Shown in pieces: positions 20,377-31,804 of a stretch of 64,000 nt of DNA. Source of the DNA: Limnephilus marmoratus (lineage: Eukaryota; Arthropoda; Insecta; Trichoptera; Limnephilidae); NCBI GenBank assembly GCA_917880885.1, contig OU862933.1, positions 7,673,452 through 7,737,451 of the forward strand, read 5' to 3'. Made by a program: the position numbers and the translations under genes. The notes under the pieces were generated by a model. It saw only the letters and a list, made by a program, of their open reading frames with translations. It ran no database searches and had not been told where the DNA came from. Every line of letters begins with the position of its first letter. Within the stretch, counting starts at the first letter, position 1.

Positions 20377-20690
20377 TGACGGGTCCGAGCCCTCGTGTGG
20401 GTCTTGTCCTGCTCCAGGGTTCTGAGTTGTCGTGCGGGTTCTACGAGTAGGTCCTGGCTCCAAGTTCTTTGAACCCGTGCGTCCCGGTTCGGTGCACCGC
20501 AACAACATTCAGTGCTCAGTCCGCAGTGTCCGCACCTAAGAACTCGGACCCGGGACCTGCTCCTAGAACCCGTGTACTTTTAAGAGGAGGCAAGTCTCGG
20601 AGGCTTCCGGTAAAATGCAGAACTTACCCACCTCTACTACGAATAGGTCCTTCAGCGGCTCCCAACTAGCAAGTACCTAAGTTATTAAAT
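20377..20690. other. Second GC-rich block
   Basis: Like 19590-20205 it is rich in ACCCG, CGGGTTC and AGGTCC words and has no convincing ORF. The two blocks flank an AT-rich spacer and a hairpin and may belong to one element. Confidence 0.35.
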
Positions 20691-20780
20691 ACTTGAACAT
20701 TGATGGCAACCCCGAAGAAATACATTACAGTCACGATTGATTTCATACACTTTATTTTACATATTTATTTACCATTTGAG

Positions 20781-20882
20781 AGCGGCACACGTGATTTTTG
20801 CAGCATTAAAGTATCTGCTGGCCCTATATAGTACGCCCAGCTTCTGAGAGGCTAACTTAACTCTGGCTTTAATGGAGCATTA
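20781..20882 (-). pseudogene. Short LINE family A fragment
   Basis: Nearly the same sequence as 2688-2800 of the larger LINE A copy (ATTAAAGTATCTGC, GTACGCCCAG, GAGGCTAACTT), from the thumb/C-terminal part of the RT. Both ends are lost, and the coding frame is not maintained over a useful length. Confidence 0.75.
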
Positions 20883-21317
20883 ATCAAAATACCAAACCTG
20901 GCATAGACACTTCTAGCATTAACCATCAGATATAATTTAGCGCAAATCGCCCTGAATTGATAATGTTTACTGTGATTATGTAATCTTTAATCTAAACTTC
21001 GAGCCAAGTTCACCCATCCGATATCTATCACGATCTGCCTAATTGGTGTACCGACCAAGTTAACATTAGTCATCCAGTTTCACTCTTCTCGCCGCTCTAG
21101 TTCTGTTGCTCTGGTATCTGGTGTCTGGTGTTAGCAGTTAGCAGCGTGAAGATGCTATCAACGGAAAAGAGTTGTATTTATGTAGGACCCTAATCTTTTA
21201 TCATTGATCGCGAGAGCGAACGAGTGGCTTCTGCAGAACTGTGGAGGAATGGAGTAAGATGATGAACATCGCGAACCAAAATGTTTTAAAAAATGCAATT
21301 CATACACTAAATTGACA

Positions 21318-21606
21318 AAAAAAATGTGAATACCTCACAAGAGTCCCAGCTACTCCCGTCTGGAGCCAGTGAGCCTATGGCATCCCCAATTGGGGCATAT
21401 TGTGAGGCTGAATGAAGTGAGGAGGGGAAGGAGATGGAGAAGAGGAAGAAGAAGGGGAAGTGGAAGAGGAAGGTGGGGATTTTCCTGGCTATTCAGATCT
21501 GGTCACCAAACACGGCTAGAGTCATTTCAAGCAACTTTTCAGTTCTGAATGGTGGTCTTACACCAGGGCGTTACTGATAGTATCTTCCACTCTGGAACGT
21601 GCTGCA
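21318..21606 (-). mobile_element. tRNA-SINE S2 body, copy b (head missing)
   Basis: Reverse complement of the S2 body: GTGAATACCTCACAAGAGTC on the left is the tail end; GTATCTTCCACTCTGGAACG on the right is the start of the body. The tRNA-like head is absent (5'-truncated). The interior is a purine-rich stretch that replaces the pyrimidine-rich stretch of the plus-oriented copies, as expected. Confidence 0.82.
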
Positions 21607-22100
21607 AACAATCAACATTCCTTTTCTCATTTCTAGGGTTTTTACAACATGAACAGGTATTATGGTGTTTTGTTTGATAACGCCGATAACGGGTACATTA
21701 TTTTTAAAACTTACTTAGAATAATTAATCTTTCTCATTGTAACCGCCCTGCATGATCGTAAGAACAACTTTCGACGAAATGTGGATTTTCGTCCGCTGGC
21801 TGGTTAAACGCTCTTAATGATGACATTCACATTTTGGAAGCAATGCTCATTTTAAAACTGCATACATAACAATTCTGTTGCATCAGCACCGCCGGATATA
21901 AGAATCATTTAATGGTAACCATAATCGCCAGTCATTTGACCAATTATGTACACATTTCTAGTTCAATGTTCAATGTTTTTTAACAATTCAGCTTACTTCC
22001 GGATGAACAAATGGTCACAATTCGTAAACGTCGTCCCGGGAGCGTATTTACAAAACCTATACCGATTCAGTCGCGGTAACGACAATTTACATTTTAACTA
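21607..22100. other. AT-rich interval; fragment shared with ~50545-50640
   Basis: AACCGCCCTG followed by ATGATCGTAAGA and ACGAAAT near 21740-21780 resembles sequence near 50530-50585, so a degenerate dispersed repeat is likely. No gene seen. Confidence 0.4.
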
Positions 22101-22390
22101 TACCTCTATATTGGTTATTTTTTATCACATTGCAAAAACAAAAATTGTTCTAAAATCTACATAAAATAATCTTTCTGATGTGTATATTAGAAATAAATAA
22201 TTTTATTTCCAAATATTTAAATTTTAATATTATTCTTATATATTGTAAATACACCTCTATATTGATAATTTTTTATCACTTTGCAAAAACAAAAATTGTT
22301 CTAAAATCTAGATAAAATAATCTTTCCAATGTGTTTATTAGAAATTAATAATTTTATTTCTAAATATTTAAATTTTGATATTGAAAATTT
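22101..22390. repeat. Tandem duplication, two ~151-bp units
   Basis: ACCTCTATATTG...GCAAAAACAAAAATTGTTC followed by AAATAATTTTATTTC occurs at 22101 and again at 22252, with scattered differences. AT-rich and non-coding. Confidence 0.8.
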
Positions 22391-22420
22391 AAAGCGACTG
22401 AAACGCGGTAGGGATTGTAA

Positions 22421-22815
22421 ATACGCGTCCCGGGAACCATTTATTGGATAACCAACATCTTTGCCGAAGTTCTCCTCAGGTGTTTCGCTACGTTTGGCGA
22501 CATAGAAGGGGTGCTCGTGTTCTTCGGATGAGGTGTGTTCAGTTCTTGTGCCTCGCCGATCAGGAGAGACCGGTTTGGGAAGACTCTTCGAACTCTTCAG
22601 CTGGTCTCTCTCGTCCCATCTTATTGCACCGCAGCGGAAGCGACGGCTTCTTACGTCAGTCACTCTTGGGCACACTGTTCCCTAGATATTACCTATCATC
22701 TCATACCATTTTCCTTCGCAGAACTGCATCTCCTTTCTTTTATTAAAAAGACCTTCCACACAGCATCTGCAAACATAACTCAGGCCCTGAGAGAAATAAT
22801 TTTCCTAGTGGGTAT
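22421..22815 (+). mobile_element. SINE-like S1, copy b
   Basis: Contains CCATTTATTGGATAACCAAC, the diverged GTTTCGCTACGTTTGGCGAC block, and the shared LINE A-type tail (CCACACAGCATCTGC, CTGAGAGAAATAATTTTCC). The terminal hairpin is partly decayed and the A-tail is gone. This is an older copy than the one at 19141. Confidence 0.78.
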
Positions 22816-22866
22816 ATTGTGAAAATTTAAAATATCTTAATGAGACAGGCACCGAAAAAACACTTA

Positions 22867-23048
22867 CGGCCGTTGTTCCCAACTTTTCGATCTATCAATC
22901 TGAGTCTGCGATCAGCTAAGTGATTTGTTTAGTAATGCTCAATTAGCCTCTTAATCGGAGAATCGCGTTGAAAACAGCGTGCATTTGAGAAGTATTGGGC
23001 TAAAATTTCGGCTCAACAGTTGATCAGTAGGATTGGGAGCAACGGCCG
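22867..23048. mobile_element. MITE family M3, 182 bp, TSD TTA
   Basis: Termini CGGCCGTTGTTCCCAA and its near-complement TTGGGAGCAACGGCCG, flanked by TTA (22864-22866 and 23049-23051). The 3-bp TTA duplication fits PIF/Harbinger. Non-coding. Confidence 0.75.
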
Positions 23049-23425
23049 TTATAATCAAACTTTGGGTATTGATAAATAAAAACCTTCTTTAAAGAGATTA
23101 CATTTTTAAAGTTCTTCTCTTGTTACCAGTGAAACATCTCCTCGGTGATTTGTGTATCCACAATGGCTTCACGCTGAGATAACTTTAAATGATTGTTGAC
23201 CAACACTTGGTGCGGTGTCTAGCATTATAATTGGCTGCTAGCGCCGGTAAACTGTGCGTTTTGATGGAGTTTCTTTCTCGGCTAGATTGGGCATGTCTCG
23301 AGTTCTCGGGTGAACTGATGTGTATGTATTTAGTCGTGCTTATATGAGATTACTCCTTACCTTACGTTTCATTTTGATGCCAAAATGAAATTATTGCAAT
23401 CAGAAATTTACGAGTGGCAGTAATC

Positions 23426-23672
23426 TGGGGGTCAGTGTATTCAAGAGCGACGGACGTATTAATCCATCCCTCCAACCGAGGTGCACGGCGGTGGGTCGAG
23501 AGATTCCGGCTGGAGAGGATAAAAGACCTCCCTCACCCCATGGACAAACCTCACCCCATGAACCCAGGCACCCCTGATAAGTCACCAAACATAGCGCGCC
23601 ATTTCGGGTGACTTGTGGCAGAGGTGTTGGTTATCCAATAAATGGTTTCCGAGCGGCGGTACCCATACCCGC
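23426..23672 (-). mobile_element. SINE-like S1, copy c (tail missing)
   Basis: The reverse complement carries the S1 head (GGTTATCCAATAAATGGTTT, GGGCACCTGG-type block) up to CTGACCCCCAG, but lacks the ~100-bp LINE-like tail. It is therefore 3'-truncated or was disrupted after insertion. Confidence 0.75.
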
Positions 23673-24504
23673 TGCAGACTGAAGGTTAGTTAGCGATATT
23701 CAATATGAGTTCGATCCTTGCAAATAAGATGTTCTTGACTACATATAATATAGATTATACCACGAAAAATATAATTAAATTTTTTTTTAAGGTTAATTCA
23801 GCAAAGCGTTGTGTTGATCCCACGTAGCATTCAATGTTCATGTTTAAGTTATAAATCATATTCAATGTTGATGTTTTAAAAAAGCATTAAGTTCCCAAGT
23901 TATCTAATTTTAAAAAATCGATTTAGCCTTTTTTTAATTTATAAATAAAGACAAACATTCCCGGGTTTGGAGGTTATCCACCCTTACCCGCCCTGGTATG
24001 AGTAACAGATGGTTACTCCTTCAAGGCTCTCGCAAGGACTCTATTTTTTTTTAATGGATGAAACTACATTTAATTTTGAACGAATGTAGACCTCCAGTGT
24101 CCCTGCATACGTTGTTAGCAGTATGCAAGTGCTTAATGGGAAATCAAGATACAATAAGTGTTAGTATGACTATAGACAAGACAATGTGACAGGTTGGTGA
24201 TAGTCCACAAGGAGGCAAGCGCTGGGTGATTGTATCCAGCGTATCCTGCAAGTACTCGTAGGGAGGAAGACACAGTACAGAAATAATGAAGGTGTAGCGC
24301 TGGAAAACGGGTGGGATTCCTCTCCAATTGATTGGCAGTCCCAGCAAGAATAAGAATGCGCATGACGTTCGATCTAGCCGTGAACCACACTCCGCTTCCG
24401 CGCCATTTAGCCGGTTCCTCGGTGGTGCCTTAAAGAAAAGTAAACCTCAGATTGGGGGGAATTGCCCGACGACCCTAAGGAATTCAGCGTCGAGAAGCCG
24501 GAGG
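23673..24504. other. Interval without a recognised gene
   Basis: AT-rich sequence with short GC-richer patches (23960-24020; 24300-24504). The last part may belong to the 3' body of the SINE at 24505-24688, but its far end cannot be placed from two copies. Confidence 0.4.
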
Positions 24505-24688
24505 CAGGGCGAAGGAGAGAACATTCCCGGGTTACGAATAACCCAACAATGTTTGAAAATCTCCTACTACCAACACAGTAAGCGGAAAATGTTGCTTGTG
24601 TCGTGAAGAAGGCCTTAACCAGCCGAGGAATCGAACACGCGACCCCCCGATGGGAGCCAAACGCGAAGGCTGCCACTGACCGGCTTGA
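24505..24688 (-). mobile_element. tRNA-derived SINE S3, copy a
   Basis: On the minus strand it begins GCCGGTCAGTGGCAGCC, with a B-box-like GTTCGATTCC (24627-24636) and CTCGGCTGG, i.e. a tRNA-like head. The body continues GTAGTAGGAGATT, then GGTTATTCGTAACCCGG. The copy at 51614-51790 shares head and body in the same order. The 3' limit is uncertain. Confidence 0.72.
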
Positions 24689-25226
24689 TAATTTATTAAC
24701 TTAAAATAAAGAATATATTTCACATAAATTCCATTACAATTATTGAAATAAAACCATGGCGCATAACTGGAGGTGCCGTTGTAGCATGCCGCCACCAGAA
24801 TGGGGGGGAAATGTCAGAGGTTGGAAGATTATAAGATATTTGCTACTAGCAATAAGTTAAAAGTCTTGAAAGTAGTGCAAGGATACCGATTAACACAGTC
24901 TCATGAGAAACAGAAGATTACTCTATCACGTACCTGTCGAATGAAGAAAAAAACATTGTAGTAATTGGTACAGGCCAACATTGCTAATGATAAAAATAAA
25001 AACAGCAGCAATCATCAATCATTTATAAACGGGAGGCAAGATTGTGTATTGCCGCAATAAATATGATATAATACACTAAGAGTACTAACTTTTCGTATTA
25101 TTTAGCGGGGTTGCCTGCCGATTTCCATATACCCAATGGCAGTTTTCTCCATGGTGCGAATTGGCAATAAACTCCTTATGAAGCGTGAGAAAACTTGACG
25201 CATTTGATTACACCGAATTATACTAC

Positions 25227-25333
25227 GTGTCACACCTAGCATTAAAAGCGCCAGCGTTATTTGGCTTGGCCTGTTTCCCAATGGGAATGTGTGGCGAGTG
25301 ATTCACTGGCACTTTTAACGCTAGGTGTGACAC
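25227..25333. mobile_element. Small foldback/MITE, 107 bp
   Basis: GTGTCACACCTAGC at the left and GCTAGGTGTGACAC at the right are exact complements. Pairing runs ~28 bases with two mismatches around a ~50-bp middle. No clear target duplication. It lies 17 bp left of a Helitron. Confidence 0.7.
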
Positions 25334-25350
25334 TAGCATTGACGCTGTAA

Positions 25351-25754
25351 TCTTCTTTATATATAAAAATGATTGCTTTTTTGTTTGTCCCGTATGCGTT
25401 CCTGTACCATTCATCCGATTGCTATGAAACTTTGGTGAGTTGTCGTGCGCATGCCCGCGAAGGTTTCTAAATATAATGGTGAGCTATGGCGTTATGAAAT
25501 GTGTACAAAAATTTACAATTGCGCGCGAGTTGCAAAAATGTGTGTATTTCATATAGTCTGCGGCTGGGAGGGAAGGAGGGAGGAGGAGGAGGAATCCGGG
25601 AGGGGGGAGGGGAACGAAGAAGCGGTGGTTCGCGAGGGGTTGTTCACTGGATGGGGAACGATGGGGAACAAGGGAGGGGAGAAGGCGGGGAAGGTGGAAG
25701 GGGAACGCCGGAGAATTTTGAATGGCATTTCAACGCAGGCCGGAAACTCGCTAG
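25351..25754 (+). mobile_element. Helitron, non-autonomous (H2)
   Basis: Begins TCTTCTTTATATATAAAAAT after A and ends CTCGCTAG before T. The 5' part includes ATCCGATTGCTATGAAACTT and GCGCATGCCCGCG, the same sequence that is tandemly amplified at 59740-60840. The 3' half is a G-rich purine tract on the sense strand (25568-25720), then the terminal GCAACG-type region and CTAG. No coding sequence. Confidence 0.8.
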
Positions 25755-26021
25755 TACAGTATAATAAAATAAAATAAATATTATCAAACCGAACGAAACA
25801 AGGGGCAGGGACAGGGACAGAGATAATAAAAACAAAAACAATAACAATTCTATTTATTTTATTTATTTATTTATTTATTTATTTATTGTTTGTTTGTAAA
25901 TATTACATAATACAATATAATGAACTTAAAATGTCCAACTAGGCATATGCCCGTTTTAGGACATTCCAATATGATAATGTTTTTACATGAAAATTATAGT
26001 AAGTTATAGTGTTGACTATTC

Positions 26022-26303
26022 TGTTGGTAAAATAATACATATGTATATTCATATTCTAGAATACTTTCAGTTTTACCACGACATTTTTTCTATTGTTTAG
26101 CTGACATAATAAACTAAAGAAATATTAATAGATAAAACAAAAAAAATGAATTTGAAAATGAAAATGAATGAAGAAATTTTGTTGGTAAAATAATACAAAT
26201 ATATATTCATAAACTAGTATACTTTCAGTTATACCACGACATTTTTTACTATTGTTTAGTTGACATAATAAACTAAAGAAATGTTAATAGATAAAACAAG
26301 AAA
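26022..26303 (-). repeat. Tandem duplication in the LINE C 3' UTR (~157-bp period)
   Basis: TTGGTAAAATAATACA...ACCACGACATTTTTT...GACATAATAAACTAAAG occurs twice, from about 26022 and 26179. Repeats in 3' UTRs are common in non-LTR elements and may help template recognition. Confidence 0.8.
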
Positions 26304-26478
26304 ATGAAAAATAAAAAACTGAAAGTAAAGAAGGAACTTTTCCTTTAAGGAAAAATATCACGAAGAATTGAGCAATTTTCAAACTTACTTTATGTAAAAA
26401 TACAGTTACTTTAATGCTAATATAATACCAATATAAATTAAAATGTAAAGAAAAACAAAGAAAAACAAAAATTACAAT

Positions 26479-27111
26479 TCAATTACTGTTGTTTAGCATA
26501 TTCTCGCATTCAGCTCTCCCCAAGACCAGAAGCCAATTATTTACCTGCATACGCAGAATATTAGTACTCTTTGACTTCCATGCATCAGGTATGAGATTGA
26601 GCAATTTAGGGCCTAAGTATGAGAATTGTCTCTGTGCTAAAGATGAGGAAGTGGTGGGCGGAACTATTGGGTTTTTTTTTGCATGTCTTGTATTATGACA
26701 GTGGTTTACAGAAGCGTAGTGGTGCCTCTGTTTTTGAGTATGTAATATGATTTTCCTCATGTATAATTGTCTTACATCAAGAACACGAAACTCTGCGAAC
26801 AATGAATCGCTGGGGTACCTGAAAGGTTTTTTCAGTATGACTCTTATAAGCGATTTCTGGGATTTAGCTAAGGGATCGAGTATAGTTTTAGCACAACCGC
26901 CCCAACCTAAGGAAGCATAGTCTAATATGGAATTACACATTGCAAAGTAAATTCGTTTCAAATCATTTACGCATAGAATATTTTTTATTGCTATAAACAG
27001 ATGTGTAAGTTTCCTGACCTTTGTGGAAGTAAATGCTATATATTTATCCCATCTCAGAAATTTATCAATGATAAGTATCTTATATTGTCCACACATTCTA
27101 AGGTATTGCAT
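26479..27111 (-). pseudogene. LINE C ORF2, C-terminal part (shifted frame)
   Basis: Continues the protein of 27054-29423 in another frame: the thumb and post-RT region with DKFLRWDKYI, YFAMCNSILDYASLGWGG and, near the end, FSYLGPKLLNLIPDAWKS. The junction at ~27060-27111 lacks a few bases relative to the expected RYLG.IID sequence, which causes the frameshift. Together with the upstream part it would make a complete ORF2 C-terminus. Confidence 0.85.
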
Positions 27112-29423
27112 TTACATGTAATAATGTCGTTGCAATGGTGTATTCTAATGTTAAGGATTTCTTGTGGTTGACCCGCTTGAGTTGAACTGAAGCAGATGAA
27201 TTTCGTTTTATCCGAGTTTAGAGTGAGGAGATTACTATCTAGCCACTGTTTAACTTTGTTTATGCCAAATTCAGCTTTACTGCAAGACTCATTCCAGGTT
27301 TTGCCTTCAAATAAAAGTACTGTATCGTCAGCAAATGTAATAATGTGGTCTGCAAAGGAAGTATTACAAAAGTCATTTATATAAACATTAAACAATATGG
27401 GACCTAGAGTACTTCCTTGCGGTACGCCATATTTAATATTGGCTGGATCGCTTAGAGTACCGTTAATATCCACTCTTTGGCTCCTGTTTTCTAGGTAACT
27501 AACCAACCACTTGAAAATTTGACCCTGTATCCCAATTCGCTGTAGTTTATTCAGCAGAATTTTGTGCGAGATAGTGTCAAATGCTTTAGCTAGATCTAAA
27601 AAAAGTGCAATGCATTTACTACCTTTATCTAGATTATTAGAGATGATTTTTGTTAAATTAGCGATGGCGTTTTCAGTGCTTAAACCTTTACGAAAGCCGA
27701 ATTGTCTACTAGAAAGGATGTTGTTATTTTCTAGATAATGGATGAGATTATGTATCAGTGATTTGTCCCCACTTTTATGCAGTAAAATGACGATTGACTG
27801 CTTTAAATGGTTAGGGAATTTCCCTGATTTAAAGCTTAGATTCGCAATGAACGCAATCGGTAAGGCTATGTATCCTTTAATGATTTTTAGAAGATTTGAT
27901 GAAATCTTATCGGGACCACATGCTTTTGATGACTTAAGGTCGTCAATTATCTTCATGACTTCGTTAGATGACGTTGTGATTGAGTCTATTTTGTGACCGA
28001 TATTAGGGATAGTTAAATTGGCGAGAGCGTTTTCTGATTTCTTACACTTATCGAGAATTTTTTTAGCAAGTGTGTCTCCCACAGATGAAAAGTAGCAGTT
28101 TTCAAAGTTTGCCATATCTTTGGGGACTTCAGAGTTTGATGTGTTAATGTATAGCGATTTAATTTCTGAAGATTTATTGATTTTGGATTTGGTTATGTTG
28201 CGAAAGGTATCCCAAAAACGTTTTGGATTGCAGTTGTTTTCGTAAATGAGTTTCTTATAATAATTTTCTTTCGCCGATGTAATTAATTTCTTACACAAAT
28301 TCCTATACTTTTTATAATAACATTGCAATACCAAATTCTCAGGATATGATTTTGCCTTTTCATGAAGATGATTTCTTTTGTGAATCGATTTAACTAGACC
28401 CAGGGTGATCCATGGTGTGAATTTAATTTGTTTATTAGATACGGTTATATTACTTGTGTATTTTGATATATACTCGTGTAGTTTGGTAATAAATTCTTTC
28501 ATTGCTAAGTCAGTATCTGATTGATCTAGAACATTTAGCCAGTTTTCTGCGCTCAAGTCCTCAATTAAATTATTGAAATTAGTTTTAGCAACGTATTTAA
28601 TTTTCGAAGAAGTGGGAGGCTTGTTTTTAAGACAAAGAGATGTTGTATAGTGGTCTGAAATAGTTGAGTGTATAACAAAAGTGTCAATAAAGTTAATATT
28701 TTTCACATTGATGTGATCAAGACAAGATTTACTCGAGCCCTGTTCACGAGTAAAGCTGATAGTCTGTGTGAAACCATTTTCCGCAAGTAGACATAGATAA
28801 TCGATTGATTGACGGTGGTAATCAGGGATAGTATTAATGTTTAAATCTCCCATAATAATTTGCTGTTCAAATTTTTTAGCATTGTTTAAAATTGATTGCA
28901 ATGAAAACAGGAAGGGGTCAATATTGATGAAGGAAGGAGATCTGTAAATGGCAAATATGCATATGTTATTATTCAATACTATTTTTATACAGTTTGATTG
29001 TGCTAAAGAAATTTCCTCTACATGAGCTTTAATTCCGTCCTTGATGTAGATAACAATTCCACTAGATTTGTTGAGGTTAGTTGTGGTGTGATATTCAGAG
29101 TAATTGTGGATTGATTTTACGGTGTAGTATTTATTTAACCAGCATTCAGTTAATATTATAACATCAAAAGAGGAATTAAATAGATCAAGAAAAATTGTAA
29201 AGTCGTCGAGATTCGATATGCTTCTAATATTCTGGTGTATGATTTTTAGATTATATGAGTCCCAGTTATAGTTGTTTAAATTCTCCAGATCTCGAATTAT
29301 ATTCATATTAACGCTAATACCAGAATCATTGCACTTATCCGAAGGTAACTGAAACATAATTATGTTTAAATTTACTATGATGTGTAGTGGTGAACCCGTA
29401 GTTCTTTTGCGAAAAGTCAGCAA
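27054..29423 (-). pseudogene. LINE C ORF2: endonuclease and reverse transcriptase, with internal deletion
   Basis: A 789-codon frame. Endonuclease motifs: IIHQNIRSI, TECWLN, IMGDLNIN, SCLDHINV and STISDHYT. RT motifs: ACGPDKISSNLL, FLDLAKAFD (catalytic Asp), YGVPQGSTLGPILFNVYIND and FADD (catalytic pair). Between LLHKSGDKSLI and LIHYLENNN the usual NYRPISLL..FSKIFEK block is missing. This looks like an in-frame loss of roughly 25 residues from the fingers, at 27735-27765. The 3' end is frameshifted (see 26479-27111). RT activity is therefore unlikely. The endonuclease appears intact. Confidence 0.88.
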
Positions 29424-30960
29424 ACAAAAAGTAAAAATAGAAAGTGTAAATTACGGTGTTGTTAATCAGTATTTTGTTAATATATTGTATAGGAGATTGT
29501 GAGTTCTGATAATTCGAGTATGATGCGTATTTTTCTTCGAGATGAAGGTTGAATCCACTACAAGCACATAGAAAAGAAAAAAGTGAGAAAACTGAATTAT
29601 TATAGATATAAAAGATGTTATAAAAGATGATGGTGTTGGTATGTTTCGTAAAGAAGCAATCTAAGCAGGTGATGATAATGTAAATATCTGTCGTGAAGGC
29701 TGCAAATATAATAAATATAAAAACAATAAAATCAGTAAAATGGCCAAATGCAAAGTATATGCTGTTACTGTAGAGAAGTTGATGCGAGAAAAATGCCAAA
29801 AAACAATAATTAAATACCATAACATGCGAAAAATGCAAAAGTAGAACCAATACTAGGACATATTTATGTAAATTAAGATTTTTTTCCAGATTTATATAGA
29901 TTTACTGGGAACATCATCTTACATAGACTCTCGCTGCTTGTGATAAGTTCATATGAGTTTGATTGAAGAACGAAAAATACGTTTTTATGCGTATAAAAAA
30001 GAATGTTTGAGGTGTTGGTATGCCTCATAAAACAAAAACAAAGAACAATCAATACAAATAATACCAATAATAGAGAGAGTGCATTCTTATGAGATAATGA
30101 AAGTACATTATATAACGTGAATGATAATGTTGATACATAGTATTCCAACTTAAAATATATTTTAACAGTAAAGTGCATAATATAGTGTATAATGCTTCTG
30201 ATTGTAATTGATAGGTGTGATAGAAAACAATAATTAAATACAGTAACATGTGAATAATGCAAAAGTAAGATTAAAAATGTGCGTGGGCATTTGTAACGGG
30301 ATAAAATATTACCTTTAATATATAATATTCTGATGAGAATTATGAACTGCCTCCTAAATGCCCAAGAATTGAATGTAATATCGCACTTCAACGAGCGAAT
30401 AATTAAATACAAGGTAGATGTACCACTCGCATTTCTAACATGTATAAGTAAATCGATCAGAACCCGGTACGTAATAATGCGGAAAAAATATGTAAATAAA
30501 ACAGTAGTAATGGTTTTTGAGAAATACAAAAACATTATTTTGACAGAGCGCGACCATTTGTAGTTAATGTGAATTCTGTAAATACAAGTGAATATAATAC
30601 TAGTTAACCAAAATAAAAAGATTATTACAGAAAATAGGAGCATCATATAGTGAGTAAATAAGATATTAATACTCTGATTCCTACGAGAACATGCAGGAAG
30701 AATAATATTTACACAGTAAACTGATATTATCTTAAAGAATACTAAAACAGCGTGATTTTTGTTGATTAGAGGAAGAGTATGGTTAGAATTTTTAATTGTA
30801 AGATTTGAAATTTTTATAATAATTTTGCTGTTACTAGAGAAAGCTACTAATGAATGTAAGAATGAATTATTTTGATAAATATTAGGTATTATACTTAGGG
30901 TGCGTGAATTGTAGATAGCGGTAATACTCAAATAAAAACTTGTAATGAAAGTATTATTTA
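29424..30960 (-). other. Upstream region of LINE C with degenerate repeat and a 352-codon hydrophobic frame
   Basis: A minus-strand frame of 352 codons (30931-29873) and a 171-codon frame (29850-29335) are open, but very rich in Ile, Phe, Leu, Tyr and Ser, without ORF1 landmarks (no zinc finger or coiled coil). Both contain a similar LLLH.SHV.VFNYCF segment, because 29803-29849 and 30225-30272 are diverged copies (AACAATAATTAAATAC...TAACATG...AATGCAAAAGTA). The strand is pyrimidine-rich, which lowers stop-codon frequency. I read this as a 5' UTR with promoter-like subrepeats, but an unusual ORF1 cannot be excluded. Confidence 0.4.
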
Positions 30961-31804
30961 TGGAGATATATAATTTTTTCTTAGAGAGAAACGTGAGTTA
31001 CAGTCAAAGGAGGTAACTTCTATCATTTCATTTTGTTATTTCTCTTTTTTTTATTATTTTTAAAATATCTATGTAGGACTATATTGTGGAATTCAAACGC
31101 CGGTTACCAACCTTTATGTTTTAATCCTTTATTATTCGATCAGTGTAATGGGTTGGCTGGTTAAGAACATGTAAAAAATATTGAAAAATAATTGAAGAAA
31201 ACATAAGATATATTTTGGTTAGGTACATGTTTCCATTATTTTAACATCATTTTTATTTTAGTAAGTAGGCTGAACAAACAACAGTTGATTTTATTTTTTA
31301 CGATTAATCTAATTTTATGTAATAATTATTTTTCTTTTTCTCCCTTTTTTGAACTAAATATTTACGTTAATTCATGCAAAATTTGGATATCTTAAAACGG
31401 GATTGCCTCCTTATTGGATGGTCAAAACAATTTAAAAATGTATAACATATATATCCTGTTCTAAATCAATAAATTAAATTAAATTAAGAGCTTTTGAAAC
31501 TGAGCATAGTGATGTCCTTTATTAACTCGGTCGTTTTTTTTATTTATTTCGTTTGTCTGTAAATTTCTTTGAACGTTTGATTTGCATTTCGAGATGGTTG
31601 TCATTTTAAAGGTTCAATAAAGATATATTTTTTAATCTGAAATCGTCATGTTTATTAAGACTGTATTATTCGTATTTTTCAAAAGCATGGAACTCTATAA
31701 CATTTATTTGGATAAATTGTATAGCTTCTTTTTTGGAATACAAAAAATTTACGTTAAATGTTTGTGGTATAATCAAATACCTAAGTAGGTTGAAGTACCC
31801 AATT
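30961..31804. other. AT-rich interval with no recognisable feature
   Basis: No gene, RNA or defined repeat is seen. Confidence 0.5.

Larger units (their letters stand above)
25852..30960 (-). mobile_element. LINE family C, long but mutated non-LTR retrotransposon
   Basis: A minus-strand element with a TTTA-type microsatellite tail (25852-25887 on the plus strand), a 3' UTR containing a tandem duplication (26022-26303), an ORF2 in two frames (29423-27054 and 27111-26479) and a ~1.5-kb upstream region that may be its 5' UTR. The 3' UTR word GGGCATATGCC recurs, in changed form, in the LINE fragments at 57344-57900 and 47648-48137, so these belong to one group. The 5' end near 30960 is an estimate. 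CR1/L2-like by overall RT appearance. Confidence 0.78.

Noticed and set aside
24600..24690. Possible tRNA gene on the minus strand
   Set aside because: B box is good, but no cloverleaf forms and the sequence continues into a repeated body (S3 SINE).
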